Shown here piece by piece: positions 1-10,783 of a DNA stretch of 64,000 bases. The stretch is from Lutjanus erythropterus (lineage: Eukaryota > Chordata > Actinopteri > Lutjaniformes > Lutjanidae). Numbering within the stretch: the first letter of the stretch is position 1; every line of letters begins with the position of its first letter. The translations under genes were made by a program, and so were the position numbers. The stretch covers positions 21,437,564 to 21,501,563 of the forward strand of contig CM034595.1 in the NCBI GenBank assembly GCA_020091685.1, in the 5' to 3' direction. Below the pieces are notes generated by a model. It saw nothing but the letters and a program-made list of their open reading frames with translations, had not been told where the DNA came from and ran no database searches.

Positions 1-359
1 CATCTTAAGGTGAATTAAAAGGGAAATTTTAGACATTTATATGTGTTTTTGCAACCTGCTCTCATTATGATCACAACAGTTATGAGCATGAGAGATTTGT
101 AAATTGTCTTTTTAATTAATTTTCACTAAAACAATTCATGGGTTATCATAACTGTATGTTATATTGACAAAAAGTCAACAAGCAGCTTTTGCCTACGAGA
201 ATGCAAAATAAAAACCTTCCTGTTCGAAAAAAGAACCAAACCAACTGAAATGTGCCAAAATTTCCAAAAGCAATGAACATTACTTCTTATTGTTTCTGCT
301 CATGTACATGAACAGAAAGAATAGATGAAAATAAAGCTTTGTATTTCATTCTCCCACAG

Positions 360-1152
360 GCCGGCTGAGCAAAGAGGAAATTGAGCAAATGGTGCAGGAG
401 GCAGAGCAGTTCAGGACTGAGGACGAGGCCCAGAGAGATAAGGTCACTGCCAAGAACTCCCTTGAGTCTCTGGCCTTCAACATGAAGAGCACTGTTGAGG
501 ATGAGAAGCTCCAAGACAAGATCAGTCCTGAGGACAAAAAGACCATCGTAGACAAGTGCAACGAAGTCATTGCCTGGCTGGACAGGAACCAGGTAAAAAT
601 CCATTGATAGGCCTTTTACATGGAACCAGTCTTGTTTCGGCACCTAACTTTGAAACTTTCTGAGCCTTTCAACGAAACATAAATTGTATTGGACCCAAAG
701 TTGGTTTTCTAATTCACTAGCTAGCACCAAGGTTCCAAAGATCTTGAACAGAACCGGTTCAAGAACTGGGGCTAATTTGATGGAAATAGGCCGTGAGGGA
801 ACTATGAGTCTTGACACAAGACAGAGGTTCCTCTTTGGCTTAAATTGTGAAAGCCGAGAGTTAACTCTCTGTATGTTTGGTTCATGTAAACAATGTGGAG
901 CAATTATACTACTTCCCTTACTTGTTTGTTCCTTCTGTTACTCAGACGGCAGAGAAGGACGAGTACGATCACCAGCAGAAGGAACTGGAGAAGGTGTGCA
1001 ACCCCATTATCTCCAAGCTGTACCAAGGAGGCATGCCAGGAGGGACGCCTGGAGGAATGCCTGGAGGAATGCCTGGAGGAATGCCTGGTGGCTTCCCTGG
1101 TGGAGCTGCAGGCAGCTCCTCCTCTGGTCCAACTATCGAGGAGGTCGACTAA
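360..1152 (+). CDS. hspa8: Heat shock cognate 70 kDa protein (HSC70), last two coding exons (5' end outside window)
   Basis: This is the C-terminal part of a cytosolic Hsp70 chaperone, which folds client proteins using ATP and co-chaperones. Coding exons are 360-592 and 946-1152, joined by a GT-AG intron. The first encodes the end of the substrate-binding domain and the helical lid ([35 protein letters not shown]). The second encodes the disordered tail with GGMP-type repeats and the terminal EEVD motif that docks TPR co-chaperones such as HOP and CHIP. Intron-bearing structure, GGMP repeats and the PTIEEVD end point to constitutive hspa8 rather than intronless inducible hsp70. The start codon, ATPase domain and upstream exons lie left of base 1. 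Bases 1-359 are intron. The last intron holds a short inverted repeat around 752-772. Stop TAA is at 1150-1152. The gene family is near certain; the exact paralogue is less so. Confidence 0.95.
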
Positions 1153-1232
1153 ACTCTCTGCTGACAGTTTATCTCAGATCCCAACATACACTTACTGTCT
1201 TAACACTATTTATTTAGCCAGAATACACACTC

Positions 1233-1238
1233 AATAAA
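1233..1238 (+). terminator. Poly(A) signal of hspa8
   Basis: A canonical AATAAA lies about 80 bases after the hspa8 stop codon, which makes a short 3' UTR. Confidence 0.7.
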
Positions 1239-1259
1239 AAATAGATCATATTCTATTTA

Positions 1260-2060
1260 ATCATATATTTTTATTTAAATTTGTGCTATAATTGCTTATA
1301 AACTTTAAGATTTCAATATTTAACAAATCTATGCAACTAAATCTGACACTTTTACACAGTTACAATATTTTATCACATAAGACAATCTAAGTCTGTTGTT
1401 ATCTTCATTATTTATCTCTCCAGTAATAATTTGCATGAGGGATGAAAGATGATCTCTTTTTATTGTGATTTCTAAGCATTAAACCAATAAAGATTGCCAA
1501 TGGGATTCTGATTTGTAATATGTACAGTGTGTTTCTTGTAAATACCATTTTATAACAATACACTTCTGAATAAGTCATATACATTATATTCATTCTTGCA
1601 TTAGTATGAAAATAGGTCACTAAACATGCAGCAGTTGAAACTTATAGATAAAACAATTTCCTGTTAGCAGATCAGGTTTTGATTTATATCTGTTTCCTGC
1701 ACTAGTCGTGTGCACAGGAAAATGCGTCATATTAAAAAAAAGGGTGCTGCCGGGGTATCAAAGATTATCTGTTAGAAATCTTTTCATCTACAATATTTTT
1801 TTTGCTGATTCTTGTATCTGTTTATGTGTAAGGTGTGAAAAAGTGTTTGCAACAAGCGCTTGCACAGCTTAACATATTGATTGCTCGATGCAGTTTTTGT
1901 TTTTTCAGAATAATAACAAGGACCAGTGATCTACTTACCAATGAAATAATTATGCAACAATTTGTTTGCTAAAAGCCATGACTTATGGGCACAAGACTGG
2001 AACAAACACAAGCATAACACTGGTTGAATGTTTCCGTAATAAGTAATCTAGGTGCTTATC
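1260..2060. other. Intergenic spacer hspa8 - ctrl, no gene seen
   Basis: AT-rich sequence without a convincing open frame, splice-site series or RNA gene. It ends where the putative ctrl promoter begins. Confidence 0.6.
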
Positions 2061-2062
2061 GC

Positions 2063-2080
2063 CAGATGTTCTCTTCCCAC
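2063..2080 (+). promoter_or_regulatory. Possible PTF1-type pancreatic acinar element upstream of ctrl
   Basis: An E-box CAGATG (2063-2068) is followed about one helical turn later by TTCCCAC (2074-2080). The PTF1 complex, which drives acinar digestive-enzyme genes, recognises a CANNTG box plus a TTTCCC box spaced by one or two turns. The site is about 110 bases upstream of the TATA box. The match is not perfect and the assignment is inference. Confidence 0.4.
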
Positions 2081-2104
2081 ACCTATCACAGCCATTGGTG
2101 TGCT

Positions 2105-2138
2105 TGTGTGTGTGTCTGTGTGTGTGTGGTGGGGGGGT
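2105..2138. repeat. Short imperfect (TG)n run plus G tract
   Basis: Interrupted TG dinucleotides followed by a run of seven or so G residues, between the putative PTF1 site and the TATA box of ctrl. Confidence 0.8.
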
Positions 2139-2190
2139 ACCTGCAGTACCATGGCACATGGGATTCAGGGTCAAGTCTGTGGGTTACACA

Positions 2191-2197
2191 TATAAAA
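2191..2197 (+). promoter_or_regulatory. TATA box of ctrl
   Basis: TATAAAA lies 62 bases upstream of the ctrl start codon, leaving a 5' UTR of about 30 bases. This is the usual arrangement for pancreatic serine protease genes. Confidence 0.75.
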
Positions 2198-2252
2198 GTC
2201 TGCACTGCACACAGCTATGCACAGTGAGGTGAATCACGAACAAGACACAGCC

Positions 2253-5200
2253 ATGTTCTTGCTTGTCAGTTGTTTTGCTCTTGTGGCCTCTGCATTGGGT
2301 GAGTGACTGGTGGTTTACTTGCAGACCATGCATTTATTTATAGAAAATCTTTCTTTGACAGTGTAGTAGCATCTGAATGTATCATTCTTAATCATCCTTC
2401 TTTTGTCGTTTCCTTGAAGAGAACTAAAAAAGAAGGAGGGTCCTTACACATTACACAAACCAACATGGTGCGCTCTGCTCAGTGCCAGACCTTGGTGTCG
2501 GTTATATAGAAGCTTGTGGGAGATGCATGGAGAAGCACATTAAAACCTAACATATCTATGTCATATGACAACTGATGAAGAAATGCTTCTAAAAGATGAA
2601 AGAACACTCTCCAGACGAGAATAGCATATTGACAGATTTTTCCCAGTGTGCGCATTTGTTTACTACGGAGCCCCTCTGGTGACATTGGATGAAAAAAAAA
2701 ATAATGCGTGGCCACGTATTAGTATCTCGTGGCCACGAGATAGTAATGCGTGGCCACACATTACTATCTCGTGGCCACGAGATAATAACGCGTGGCCACA
2801 AGATAGTTAATGCGCGGCCACGAGATAATTAATGCGTGGTCGCGAGATAGTTAATGCGTGGTCACGAGATAATTATTATAGTCATCCCATGCAGACTGTT
2901 GGTTTTATCATGGACAAGTTTGATTTAATTTCATTTTATTTTAATATAGGAATGAATTACAATGACATACTTCAGTCACTTGTGGCAAGGCATGGAGTAA
3001 TTCTTAGCGAGAGACTCGGAGCCCCTATGGTGACATTGGATGAAAAAAAAAATAATGCGTGGCCACGAGATAATAATGCGTGGCCACGAGATAGTAATGC
3101 GTGGCCACGCATTATTTTTTTTTTCATCCAATGTCACCAGAGGGGCTCCGTAGTTTACTTGCTGTTAGTCTTCAAATAGTATCCAAAGATGATTGCAGGG
3201 CTCGTAGCCAGTCAAATTAAACACTCAGCATGGCATTTTTTTTTAACTTGCAAGTAAAGAGTCTTTTTTGAAAATATTGACTTTAAGATAAACAAAGGTT
3301 AAAATCTGTATAATTCCTTCTCTCTTTTGATCTGGAGGTTGTGTTACTATGATTGACAGAGCTAATAATAGCTGATGTTATACTCAATATACAACAAATA
3401 CTTGTTTTAGAAGGGCCAGATTTGAAAACAGTAAAGTGCCAAGGGGATAGACATTTACATTTCCTATGTATGACCTATAAAGTTAGGAGTTTAAATGTAT
3501 TTTTTTTAAAAAATGCATCTTTTCATGTTTTTTTCACTTCATTAGTTTTAACAAATGGAAAAGAACCATTTTGTACAAAAGCACAAAAAACTTTGTGATC
3601 CTAGCCCACCAATGCACAATTATTAATCAGAGGAGGCTTGTAAATGTTTCATTTGAGTATGCGATATTGTAGTAATATTAGCTATTTTTAGCTTTCTTAG
3701 TAATTCTATTTGGGGACCAACAGCAAATAAACAAATGTGCCCATTTGTCATTTGTCAATCAGTCAAAATACTATTCTCTGAGGTGTGCTTTGTCATTTGT
3801 TAAAGGCGTTTCTTCATCAAAGGCCATATGACATAGATGTGTCAGGGTTTTAGTGTGCTTCTCCCATAAGCTTCAAGAGAACTGGCACCAAAGTCAAGCA
3901 GAGCATACAGTGTTCCTTCTTGTTTACTTTCCCTGGTATATACAGTATGCCATATCTTCATATAAGCAACTTAATTTGTGTACTTGGGCCTCAGGGTGCG
4001 GAGCACCTGCCATCAAGCCACAAGTGAGTGGATACAACAAAATTGTGAATGGGGAGACTGCTGTGTCTGGTTCCTGGCCCTGGCAGGTTTCACTTCAGGT
4101 AGGCTAACTAATGCATTCTCCACACCCACTGTAGTTGTGCTACAATCTCAACAACTTGTGTAATTCACAATTAAAAATAATAACAACACTATTATATCTT
4201 CTCACCCCTAGGATGGTAGAGGATTCCACTTCTGTGGAGGATCCCTGATCAGCCCGTACTGGGTTGTCACTGCTGCTCACTGCCGTGTGTCGTAAGTCAT
4301 TTTGACATGTCCCATATCTACACGAGAAAAACCACAACACTGCGGTCATCATCATCATGTAATCACTCTTTGTCTGTTTTATTCTCTCCAGTCCAAGAAA
4401 CCACCGTGTTATTCTGGGGGAACATGATCGTCAGTACAACAGTGAGCAAATTCAGGTCAAGTCCATCTCCAGGGTAAGCAACACCATAACACTGGGAATG
4501 TATCAGTACTGATACCAGTGTTGGGTATCAGTCTGATACTGCACTCATGTACTCATACTCATAAAACTACTCGGATACACATGATAACACTTTACAAAAT
4601 GTAGTGGCTTCAACACAAGCAATTTATTATATTGATTTCTGTTTTTATTTTATACTTCTTATGCACCCAGATATTGTATTTTTTAGTCACCTATATTTGT
4701 CTGACAGTTTTAGTTACCAGTTACTTTTCAGATTACAATTTCCTGCTGTCCAGTGAAGACCATATATCTTGAATTGCACTGGTTTTGAATATTGATGATA
4801 AACTGAAAGATTAAATATTCCTTCATGGGTCGAGAAATTTTAAGAGGTAAACAACCTAATTGGATTAGCTAGAAAATGCATCATCACAAGCAAAAAACAA
4901 AGCTGTTTTCCTGACCTCTTGAAAAGTTGACTTCTGAGAGATGCCTGGTTCTCACAGGACAGGACAAACCTATGATGACCTTATAGAAAATGATGCATAG
5001 CTGAGGATTAAATTATTCAGCAGAATATTAGCTCAACCTCAAAAATCTAAAGCAGTAGAAATATACATTAATATCACTGCAGAGTTAGTACTTTTACTTT
5101 AAGTACATTTTGTTGATAATACTTACATACTTCTACTTAAGTAGCATTTTGAAAGCAATACTTTTACTGGAAGTGGATTATTTTTTAAAGCATTTTACTT

Positions 5201-7210
5201 AAGTAAAGGATGCAAATACTTCTACCACTGATTATATTGCTTATTATTTATGCTCACCTCTCCACCCAGGCCATCACTCACCCCTACTACAACTCCCAGA
5301 ACTTCAACAATGACATCACCCTTCTGAAGCTGTCGTCCCCAGTACAGATGACCTCCCGTGTGTCTCCTGTGTGCCTGGCCTCCTCCAGCACCAGCATCCC
5401 CTCTGGAACCAAATGTGTCACCACTGGGTGGGGCAGGACCGGCCAAACCTGTGAGTAAGCGTCTGCTTTCTAAGTCTCACGTGCAGGGTAAAATTACAAA
5501 TCACACGGGTATGAACAGTTTCACAAAGATAAAATATGAATGTGCTTGGTAGATATTTACCATATCAACCACGCCTCATCTCCATATTTTCTCCAAACTC
5601 AGCGAGCCCCCGCTACCTCCAGCAGACTGCCCTGCCTCTGCTCAGCCCTAACCAGTGCAAGCAGTACTGGGGTTATAACAGAATCACTGATGCCATGATC
5701 TGTGCTGGTGCTTCTGGAGTGTCCTCCTGTCAGGTAACAACCATCTCAAAGCCTGAAATACAGATTCATAGGGAAAATAAGTAAGTTAGAACCAGTTCTT
5801 CATGATGAACTAATAATTCATTCTTCTACATTTGCAAATGACAAATTATTTGTTGATATATAAGCATTAATAATTAACTAATCAATTACAAACATTTGTA
5901 AATTAGAATGTGTGTATATAACAATTTATCATTAAATATTAATGAGGTGCATGTTAATGATTTATCTGTAAATGAATAATTACTTAATGCTTCTACAAGG
6001 AGTTTTTAACTGGTTATGAAACTCGCATAAGCAAACAAGACCATCCGTGGAAAGCTATATTAATCTGCTATTTCTATAGTTATTCTTAATGCCTGCCACA
6101 GGTCTGTTTCTCTGTGAATTCAGATGAAACAAGTCTGTGTTTACATTTTTTCAGAGAAATTTACTGTGAGTAGTACACCAGTTAAAAATTGCCAGGAGGA
6201 AGAGATTTTTCCTTGAATAACTTTATTTTTGAGGTCATATTTTGTGGTTATAATGGTGGAAGCACAATTGCTTTTGTCTGCCGGGGTCTTCAAAATCAAT
6301 ACAAAATGAAAGTTCCTTGTTTAGCTTTAAATATTTTTAAATTATATACACATAATATCCAAATTCATAATAGATAGTTCAATATTTGCAGAATACCTGA
6401 AAGCAGCTGTAGCCATTTATGGATTTTGCAAACAAGTAATGCCTGTGATCACTTCAACATAAAAGCTATTACAATGTACTTTCATATTTTCTTGATTTTG
6501 GAGGCCTCTGTGACAAAAGTTGAACAGTTTCCACTGCAATGACCACAATATTTATGATCAAAAATAAAATTATTAAAATAAAAATCTAACGTGCTACTAA
6601 CTGTAACTTTGCCTTGGAAAATGTAAACATGTTAAGTTATACAGGTCATGTAGAGCATCAGTAACAAACTGAGATTGTTTCATAACCAGTTAAAAAGCAG
6701 AACCAAACAGAACCAATTAATATACGAATAAAATCAGAATTGATAATTGTAGAATACATAAAAAGAGTCCTTGCCCTTTATAGATGCTACAAAAGACAAC
6801 TAGTAATGTATGTCATCATCTCATCGTTAACTAATGGTCTGTACCTGACCTCAATGTGAAAGTGTTACTGAAAGTGGTTTTCCTGTTTTTTAAACTATTT
6901 CAAATGACAGGTTGGCCCATATCCTGTTAAAGCTGTACAAAACACAAAGTCCCTTCAATGCATCATTACCAAGAGCTTTTACTCTCTTATATGACTACAT
7001 GCATGCTCTTAAAAGTCAATTAAAAAAAACATATTTGCCTAATTTTAGGGTGACTCTGGTGGCCCTCTGGTCTGTGAGAAGAGTGGAGTGTGGCACCTCG
7101 TGGGTATTGTGTCCTGGGGCACCTCTAACTGCAACGTGCGCGCCCCTGCTGTGTATGCCCGTGTGTCCTACCTGCGCAACTGGATCGACCAGACTGTTGC
7201 TTCTAACTAA
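2253..7210 (+). CDS. ctrl: Chymotrypsin-like protease (CTRL/chymopasin), complete
   Basis: Secreted S1-family zymogen that cleaves after large hydrophobic or aromatic residues in the gut. Seven coding exons: 2253-2298, 3995-4098, 4212-4291, 4392-4473, 5270-5450, 5603-5733, 7049-7210. They total 786 nt, giving 261 residues (human CTRL is about 264). Exon 1 is a signal peptide ([16 protein letters not shown]). The propeptide starts CGAPAIKP and is cut before IVNGE. The catalytic triad is visible: His in VVTAAHC, Asp in NNDITLLKL, Ser in GDSGGPL. Ser at chymotrypsin position 189 (SSCQGDSGG) and Gly 216 (SWGTSNC) give a chymotrypsin-type pocket. Position 226 is Ala (APAVYARV), the feature that separates CTRL from classical chymotrypsin B. 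The proposed introns have GT-AG ends. Introns 1, 4 and 6 carry transposon-derived repeats. A TATA box precedes the gene. Confidence 0.93.
2509..2591. repeat. Left arm of a long-range inverted repeat in ctrl intron 1
   Basis: About 80 bases starting near AGAAGCTTGTGGGAG. They match, with some mismatches and one short insertion, the reverse complement of 3803-3879. Shared blocks include AGAAGCACA and ATCTATGTCATATG. The arms are about 1.2 kb apart and flank the palindromic element at 2663-3153. Confidence 0.75.
2663..3153. mobile_element. Non-autonomous palindromic DNA transposon with TTTA target-site duplication
   Basis: Ends are perfect inverted repeats starting CTACGGAGCCCCTCTGGTGA. They are flanked on both sides by TTTA (2659-2662 and 3154-3157), read as the target-site duplication. 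The subterminal parts are stacks of a short palindromic unit containing GTGGCCACGAGAT, in direct and inverted orientation. Bases 2916-3014 contain an open stretch reading [20 protein letters not shown] and [12 protein letters not shown]. It resembles the N-terminal helix-turn-helix region of integrase-core (IS3EU-like) transposases in fish; the family assignment is from memory. The frame then runs straight into a second copy of the terminal sequence, so the element looks internally deleted. It sits in ctrl intron 1. Confidence 0.75.
3017..3150. repeat. 134-bp near-perfect palindrome (right end of the ctrl intron 1 element)
   Basis: Starts CGGAGCCCCTATGGTGACA and ends with its near reverse complement. 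Arms of about 50 bases are separated by two copies of the GTGGCCACGAGAT unit. It should extrude as a hairpin. One mismatch in the arms is visible near the outer end. Confidence 0.8.
3803..3879. repeat. Right arm of the long-range inverted repeat in ctrl intron 1
   Basis: Reverse-complement partner of 2509-2591. The arm ends just over 110 bases before ctrl exon 2. Confidence 0.75.
4520..5230. mobile_element. hAT-like repeat material in ctrl intron 4
   Basis: The left part starts CAGTGTTGGGTATCAG. The right part (about 5080-5230) carries the ACTTTTACTTTAAGTACATTT / AAATACTTCTACCACTG type sequence common in percomorph introns, with a CAGTG/CCACTG terminus typical of hAT elements. I could not find a matching 8-bp target duplication, so this may be two truncated elements rather than one. 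Confidence 0.5.
6003..6696. repeat. Element bounded by a perfect 20-bp inverted repeat in ctrl intron 6
   Basis: TTTTTAACTGGTTATGAAAC at 6003-6022 is repeated exactly in inverted orientation at 6677-6696. The 650 bases between are AT-rich without an open frame. Sequence just left of it (5815-6000) is another AT-rich repeat-like stretch. It is probably a transposable-element remnant; no target duplication is obvious. Confidence 0.55.
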
Positions 7211-7366
7211 TGTGCAAACACACACTAAATCTGCAATAGGCATGTGTTTACATGTCTTCCCAAAATTCATCATACTGCTCCTCGCTGTGCACAATGAGTG
7301 ATTGAGTGATATGGTAGCAACCACTCAATGTACTGCTGGGGTTTATGCATTTGTGACAAATCATGC

Positions 7367-7372
7367 ATTAAA
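7367..7372 (+). terminator. Probable poly(A) signal of ctrl (ATTAAA)
   Basis: The common variant hexamer ATTAAA lies about 157 bases after the ctrl stop. I see no AATAAA closer to it. Confidence 0.5.
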
Positions 7373-7450
7373 TACAACCTATGAGAACACCAGTGTTGGT
7401 TTTCATGTTTTACAATCATGTCAGCCTGATCGGCCAGAGATCGACCCATC

Positions 7451-7452
<2 letters not shown>

Positions 7453-7515
<63 letters not shown>
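7453..7515. repeat. (GT)n microsatellite
   Basis: About 31 uninterrupted GT units, followed by an interrupted GT stretch to about 7535, between ctrl and the receptor gene. Confidence 0.97.
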
Positions 7516-7516
<1 letters not shown>

Positions 7517-7865
7517 AGTGTGTGTGTGGAGTGTGGTCCCGGGGAAGAGGTAAACTGTTCAACATACCACAAGCATTTTAAGATAAAAATCAAAATGCAA
7601 ATGAGAAGCAATTATGAAGTCTGAGTGGATTTCCACTGCTGCTGAATTCAGTATACTATTTTTTAAACAGCTTTTATAAAAGCCCTTCCAAGGATGGGTG
7701 CTGTAACTTTGCAAGCTAACACTATGGTATTTGCATCAGATAACTGTTTTCTGTTTGTCTGTGCATGCGGCTGCATGAACTGAGAAGGTGGAGTGATCAG
7801 TGAGAGAGAATTAGAAAAGGCAGAACCAAAGGGAGATCAGCTTAGACTCTCACCACACCAGAAAA

Positions 7866-9756
7866 ATGAGCGCTGGTAAGACCTTTTATACATGCCATTG
7901 CATTTCTTTGCAACTGTATTAATGCAGGGATTCTCAAAGTAGGAGGCAGAGCTCCCCAGGAGTCTCAGCAAATGGAAATGAAAAAATGTTACATTAGTTA
8001 TTATTACATTAGTTATATTGTTTTATCTTAAATCCACCTGTTTTTGTTTTTGACTGTATTTACTGTCATTTTTAGCTTGTAAGTAGACAGGTTTGGGCAT
8101 AATGTTATATGGTCTGGTAATTTTGTTTTTGTTTTGTTTTTTCTTGTTCTGTTTTTTTATATATATTGTTCAAATTACATTTGTAACAGATGTTGTAGGT
8201 GTGGTTTGGGATGATGGGAGAGCCCTTATACGGTTGTCACTATGGTGCTTTTTTAAGCGCAGTTGGATTATTTATTACTACTATCTTTTATATATTTATT
8301 TGTTTAATGTTTGTTAATTCCAATGTTTTGTGCCTGAGGACCCCCTTAAAAATGATACGGTGCATCTCAGGGGGTTTATCCTCTCATTAAATTTTGATGC
8401 CCAGAGTCTCAGACTCTGAAAGCCCCTGCATTAATGCACCATAATTTCTCAGTAAACTGGTCTAAAATGTGCATAAATATGCATGCAAAGTGTGGATAAA
8501 CTTTATATTTGGTATCTGATCCTGACAGAAATTGAGTGAAATGGATGGAAATGTTAAATTGAAATTGTGTCCTGTGACATACTATGCTAAAAACTACAAC
8601 ATCTTAATTAAAGTCTGATCATTTCCATAATGCAAATAATCAGATTCTCTGTTTTCTCAGATATTACAGAATGTGAAATGACACATTTCTTTTTTTTTTA
8701 TTAGATAGCAACTCCACTGCAGATCAAACAGCTAAGATGGAAGAGGTTACCAGAAAAGTGCGTTTAGCCTCCCTGATCCTCTTCTGTATGATATTCATTG
8801 TTGGGCTCCTGGGAAACGGTCTGGTCATCTACGTGACAACTTTCAGGATGAAGAGAACAGTGAATTCAGTTTGGTTTCTCAACTTGGCTCTGGCTGACTT
8901 CCTCTTTACGGCCTTCCTGATTTTCACAATCATTTCTGTCTCTCGTGAGCATCAATGGCCTTTTGGACACTTAATGTGCAAGCTCAACAGCTTAGTGGTT
9001 GCTGTCAACATGTTTGCCAGTATCTTTCTGCTGACAGCCATAAGTTTGGACCGTTGCCTGTCAATCTGGGTCGTGGTGTGGGCACAAAACAAGCGCACCG
9101 TCCGCAAAGCTCAGCTCATAAGTGCTGCAATCTGGGTGACTGCTATTGTCTGCAGCATCCCCTATGCCACCGTTCGTAAACTTAAGGAAATGGACAAGAT
9201 GTACTGTCATTATTCTGAATTCTACACGGCTGAAAGAAAAATGATTCTCACGACTTTTCGCTTTGTTATTGGCTTCCTCATCCCGTTCCTGGTAATATGT
9301 GTCTCTTATGTGGCTATAGGTGTTCGTGCAGGGCGCCTACACAGGACAAGGAAACAGAGGCCTTGCAAAATCATTGTATCTGTCATTCTGGCTTTCTTCA
9401 TCTGCTGGTTGCCCTTCCATGTGATGCAGTTTATAGAATTAAAGGGTAACTCAGAGCTCAAAAATATTGTGAGAATTGGAGGTACTCTGACTGTGTGTCT
9501 AGCTTTTCTGAACAGCTGCCTGAACCCCATTCTCTACGTTTTCATGTGTGATGAGTTCCAGAAGAAGTTCAAGCAGTCCATATGCCATGTCCTGGAGAGT
9601 GCCCTGGCAGAGGACCACTTGTCATTTATGTCCTCTCGCTCCTTGTCGTCACACTTATCCCGGATCTCTCGGAAGTCTGACTCTTCGGAGAGGAAAGGCA
9701 CAGCCACTTCCTTAAACTTCACAGAATGCAAAGTGGTCTTCACTGAGAGAGAATGA
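7866..9756 (+). CDS. Chemoattractant-type G-protein-coupled receptor (formyl-peptide / chemerin receptor-like)
   Basis: Class A seven-helix receptor of 353 residues in two coding exons: 7866-7875 (MSA plus one base) and 8705-9756. The short first exon joins in frame to give MSADSNSTADQTAKMEEV, which adds an N-glycosylation site (NST). This start is preferred over the internal Met at 8737. TM1 has GNGLVIY, TM2 has LNLALADF, TM3 starts after the conserved Cys in HLMCKL and ends in DRC instead of DRY, TM6 has ICWLPFH, and TM7 ends NPILYVF. DRC followed by VVWAQNKRTV is the signature of the FPR/CMKLR1/anaphylatoxin-receptor group of leukocyte chemoattractant receptors. The Ser-rich tail (SSRSLSSHLSRISRKSDSS) fits arrestin regulation. 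The ligand cannot be read from the sequence; cmklr1-like and fpr-like are the main options. Confidence 0.85.
7925..8428. mobile_element. hAT-type non-autonomous element in the receptor intron
   Basis: Termini CAGGGATTCTCAAAGT and, inverted, CAGGGGCTTTCAGAGT are flanked by TATTAATG (7917-7924) and CATTAATG (8429-8436). That is an 8-bp duplication with one mismatch, as expected for hAT insertions. It makes up most of the receptor's single intron and has no transposase coding. Confidence 0.7.
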
Positions 9757-10783
9757 GTACTGATTAAGATCACCACATCTGACAGCCAGTGTAAATATGA
9801 TGAATCCATGCTTTTTAAAACCAGATTTGTTGAGCAAATTACAGTACTGGCTGAAAATGACTTGCTGAATTGATTTGGACAGCACATCTAAACATAGAAA
9901 GAAAAACGAGTAGAATATTTGTTGTGTGTGACATTTTAAAGGAGAAATATGTTGCGTGTTCAAAATGACTAATGTAAAGCTGAGAACATTTTCCATAAAA
10001 CATAAGCCAACTGCCTTTACAAGTACATACTTTGGAGTTTGAGCTCAGTGACAGTAACTTACTGTCTGCCAAACTCCATTAACATGCTGTTCAATTAACT
10101 GCTATAACACCTACTTCTTCTAAAACCTTATTAATGATTTCTTACGACTCATAAACAAACACTTACTTTCATCGAACATTCAGCATTAATTTTTAAATCT
10201 AATACACATGAAACAGGCAAACAAAAATATATTGTCTGGTCAAGAATGGAAATTTCAAAAAATATTATGCTTGCTGTAGTGTTGTTGGAGAAGTCAGCAT
10301 GTTTCCTTAATCTCTGTAGTACAGTAAATATATTACACATTTGTCCTTTCATGTTTTTACGTTTAAGTGCAGACTCACAAACAGGTGTTTTCACTTATGG
10401 CTGAAAAGACATCCCTCCTGATGCTGCTTGCATCTGTTTTGACTTCCACCTTTTTCTTGGTAGCAAGCAGCCAGAATAACTGAAAACACCTGTGTGGGTG
10501 TGCTGCTGCTTTAAGATGTAAATATTATATATATTTTTTGTGTGTGTAACAATTGATGTAAAGCATTACAAAATTATTTTGTACCATCTAACTGCTACTT
10601 TCAAGATTTCTGATATGGAATTGCATATAATTCATTTCATAAAGACACCAGTTTTATGTTTATAAACTTTTGATGCTCCAGCTTGTGGTTATTGACATGC
10701 TAATTGTATGTAGCAGCTTCCAGGATGCTTTCACACAAGACTGAACTTTAATAATTGAATGTATTCATTTTAATACACTGAAT

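Noticed and set aside
593..945. U14 (SNORD14) snoRNA expected in an hspa8 intron
   Set aside because: Vertebrate hspa8 introns often host U14, so I looked for box C (RTGATGA) and box D (CTGA) with a terminal stem in this intron and in 1-359. I saw only a TTGATGG near 777 without the other elements.
7302..7581. Cys-Val repeat open frames over the (GT)n tract
   Set aside because: Pure microsatellite translation; no start context, splice sites or conservation.
8737..9756. Receptor as a single-exon gene starting at the internal Met at 8737
   Set aside because: A preceding ATG exon with a proper donor joins in frame and supplies the N-glycosylated N-terminus expected of this receptor group.
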